This document shows, piece after piece, positions 22,917 to 24,455 of a stretch of DNA of 24,455 nucleotides (the first letter of the stretch is position 1; each line of letters begins with the position of its first letter). The translations under genes were made by a program, and so were the position numbers. Source of the DNA: a virus; the IMG/VR virus record IMGVR_UViG_3300017971_000743, positions 1 to 24,455 of that record; one strand, given 5' to 3'. The notes under the pieces were generated by a model. It made no database searches. It saw nothing but the letters and a program-made list of their open reading frames with translations, and was not told where the DNA came from.

Positions 22917-23087
22917 TTATCGCTCCTTGAGTTTAACCGGGTCGGTGTTTGAAGGGACCATTTGCTGCGGCCCCACTTTTTCATCGGTTGGTTTGCCTGT
23001 TCCGCAGATTCTACAGAATATTAGTCTTGCTTCTGTATGTACGCCGCAATTTGGGCATTTCCAATAATTCTGTTTTGTATCTTTCAT
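22917..23087 (-). CDS. Small zinc-ribbon protein
   Basis: A 56-residue protein from ATG 23087, ten bases after the stop of the portal-MuF gene; the frame continues upstream inside that gene but without a good start. Its CPNCGVHTEARLIFCRIC part is a C-x2-C-x11-C-x2-C zinc ribbon (knuckle), followed by a flexible end. Such small zinc proteins are often uncharacterised in phage head regions; this one may help head assembly or bind nucleic acid. It ends 1 base before the protease start. Confidence 0.65.
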   Translation of the reverse strand: MKDTKQNYWKCPNCGVHTEARLIFCRICGTGKPTDEKVGPQQMVPSNTDPVKLKER

Positions 23088-23097
23088 CTCTGGCCTG

Positions 23098-24455
23098 CTA
23101 GTGTAGAATTGAAGTAAATCTCCCGAAACCGTCTTGAGCCAATATATCTGGTCTCGATGCTGGATTCCCGGTATATTCATCGATGAAGACTGGAGTCATT
23201 GTTGACCTGCACTGAAAATGACACGGCGGTACAATGTCCCATTCTTCCATTTTGCCCGTTGCATAAATCTGATCGTTTCGTTCCTCACATATCGCCGTTG
23301 TGCGATTATCAATAATCGCGTCAAACCGCATCGCTGGAATTGCTTCTCTGAGGCGTGGGTCAAATAATGCCTCGGCATGTCCAGTGTTGTATGAGCTTTG
23401 TACTACTGTCCTGAATATAACATTTGCATGGTTAGTATTCAAGACCAATCCATCGACTGAGGCCTGAAATTCTGCTATTCCCGTTCCCTGAACAAGAGCA
23501 TTTTCAATCGCGGATCGTAGATTTCTTCGAATGGTCGTATAACTCATGCCGCTCGCAGATAAGGCTCGACGTTTCGCATATGCCTCTAAATAATTAAATT
23601 CTTCAATCGTGAGAATTTCTCGATCCAAGAACATTGCCGTTGCTTCTTCGAATTCGACAGGTTCCCAGAACGATTCTAATATCTTGCCCGAAAATAGACG
23701 TCTCAACGTTTTTATAATCTGACTCAACCTTGGCAGGTCAAGGGCGTCTCGAACCTTGTTTAAATCGTAGATATTGAACATCCCGTGAAGGAGGTCGTAA
23801 TACCACGTAATTCCTACCTGATGGCGGAAATCTTCAAAGTCGATTCGATAGTTTCCAAAATCCGCCAAGGCTTCGTCCAATGAGCTGTAATTATTCAACC
23901 AGATATTTATTTGATCGCCTAATTCTTGGTATATTGGTAAACCAGCAGAAATCGCACCTTCTGTTAATTTCTTTAATTTCCACTGAGTCTTATCGAGCCG
24001 ATTATTGACAATGCCCAATTTATCCGGAAGGATCATTGCGAGTGACGCAGCTTGCGCCTCTGGACTGTCTGGATCGGGAACGTCTTCATTTTCATCATCG
24101 TCTTCATCAGGCTCGTCTGGTTCTGCTGGAACTTCGATTATTTCTGGAGCAGGGGGATTAATCAGGTCGTCCGGGTCCGTATCGTCCGGGGCCATTTCTA
24201 GGCTCAGTTCTGACGCGACATAAGCCTTTGTCATTGGAATACCGTATTCATTGCCGAGTTTAATATTTTCCCTGACTTCTTTAATATCCTTGTTGGTTTC
24301 ATAGGCCTGCTTGAACTTAGGGAACACATTAGGTATGGCATAGTTTAATTCGACCATCCAGCGGATAAGAGTTTCATTCAGCGATCCGGCTAATCCCTTG
24401 GAGTCATGTTCTTTTCGTTTCTGTTCTTTCTCGGCATGAATCGAACCTAACGCTC
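23098..24455 (-). CDS. Portal (DUF935) fused to MuF head morphogenesis protein, 5' end cut by the window
   Basis: The frame is open from the right edge to TAG at 23100-23098; ATG 24357 is not the true start because the upstream 32 codons are open and look like coding sequence. From the edge, residues such as SLNETLIRWMVELNYAIPNV match the end of the DUF935 (Mu gp29) portal, then VRENIKLGNEYGIPMTKAYV. A strongly acidic linker (PDEPDEDDDENEDVPDPD) follows. The C-terminal half is MuF-like: VQSSYNTGHAEAL, AIIDNRTTAICEERNDQ and PPCHFQCRSTMTP near the end, the C-x-CH-x-CRs signature of the gp30/SPP1 gp7 family. Portal and MuF are separate genes in Mu; here they appear as one chain. Confidence 0.8.
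   Translation of the reverse strand, partial: ALGSIHAEKEQKRKEHDSKGLAGSLNETLIRWMVELNYAIPNVFPKFKQAYETNKDIKEVRENIKLGNEYGIPMTKAYVASELSLEMAPDDTDPDDLINPPAPEIIEVPAEPDEPDEDDDENEDVPDPDSPEAQAASLAMILPDKLGIVNNRLDKTQWKLKKLTEGAISAGLPIYQELGDQINIWLNNYSSLDEALADFGNYRIDFEDFRHQVGITWYYDLLHGMFNIYDLNKVRDALDLPRLSQIIKTLRRLFSGKILESFWEPVEFEEATAMFLDREILTIEEFNYLEAYAKRRALSASGMSYTTIRRNLRSAIENALVQGTGIAEFQASVDGLVLNTNHANVIFRTVVQSSYNTGHAEALFDPRLREAIPAMRFDAIIDNRTTAICEERNDQIYATGKMEEWDIVPPCHFQCRSTMTPVFIDEYTGNPASRPDILAQDGFGRFTSILH

Noticed and set aside
23411-23420. CTGAATATAA inside the portal-MuF gene, similar to the array core
   Set aside because: It is a single partial copy inside coding sequence with no left arm or neighbours.

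Overview
The window is a stretch of a tailed double-stranded DNA phage (free virus or prophage). Every convincing gene lies on the minus strand, so it reads from right (24455) to left (1). The genes are tightly packed, often with ATGA-type stop/start overlaps, and many have good Shine-Dalgarno sites, so the host is a bacterium that uses this signal. I cannot name the host. The head genes are of the Mu-like (FluMu) type: DUF935 portal, MuF, Mu-type protease with scaffold, DUF2190-type decoration protein, Mu-type capsid, DUF1320 and gpG-type proteins. There is a tape measure and a tail tube but no tail sheath, which points to a long non-contractile (siphovirus) tail, as in the B3/D3112-type relatives of Mu. 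No integrase, transposase, terminase, tRNA or endolysin gene was found.

Right part (24455 to about 19100), head module: the end of a portal fused to a MuF domain (cut by the window edge), a small zinc-ribbon protein, a protease with a C-terminal scaffold that also has its own internal start, a decoration protein, the major capsid protein, a FluMu/HhH protein and an unlisted 51-residue basic protein. A gene-free array of short repeats (18889-19102) follows.

Middle part (18868 to about 7350), connector and tail module: a DUF1320 connector with an inserted beta module, a gpG-like protein, a terminator-like protein, a small charged protein, a tail tube with an FN3/Ig-like insert, a G/GT chaperone pair joined by a probable -1 frameshift at T TTT TTG, the tape measure, a distal tail protein, a large hub protein with an F5/8 type C (discoidin) domain and two beta modules, and a beta-helix spike with a C1q-like end. 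Four small genes follow (7328 to 6193), one with a membrane segment (holin candidate).

Left part (6183 to 445), sugar module: eight genes with three paralogous DUF115/GT42-like transferases, a GT2-like and a GT4-like glycosyltransferase, a nucleotidylyltransferase and two class I methyltransferases. Together they look like a phage-borne pathway that builds or caps a methylated glycan, most likely on the virion or on the host surface. A second copy of the same repeat array (2261-2400) splits this cassette. In both arrays the copy nearest the downstream gene overlaps a TATAAY box about 20-25 bases before the start codon, and copies are spaced near multiples of a DNA helical turn, so the arrays may be shared phage promoters with tandem activator sites. 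The last 444 bases hold no convincing gene, a likely terminator and a second, weaker bidirectional one.
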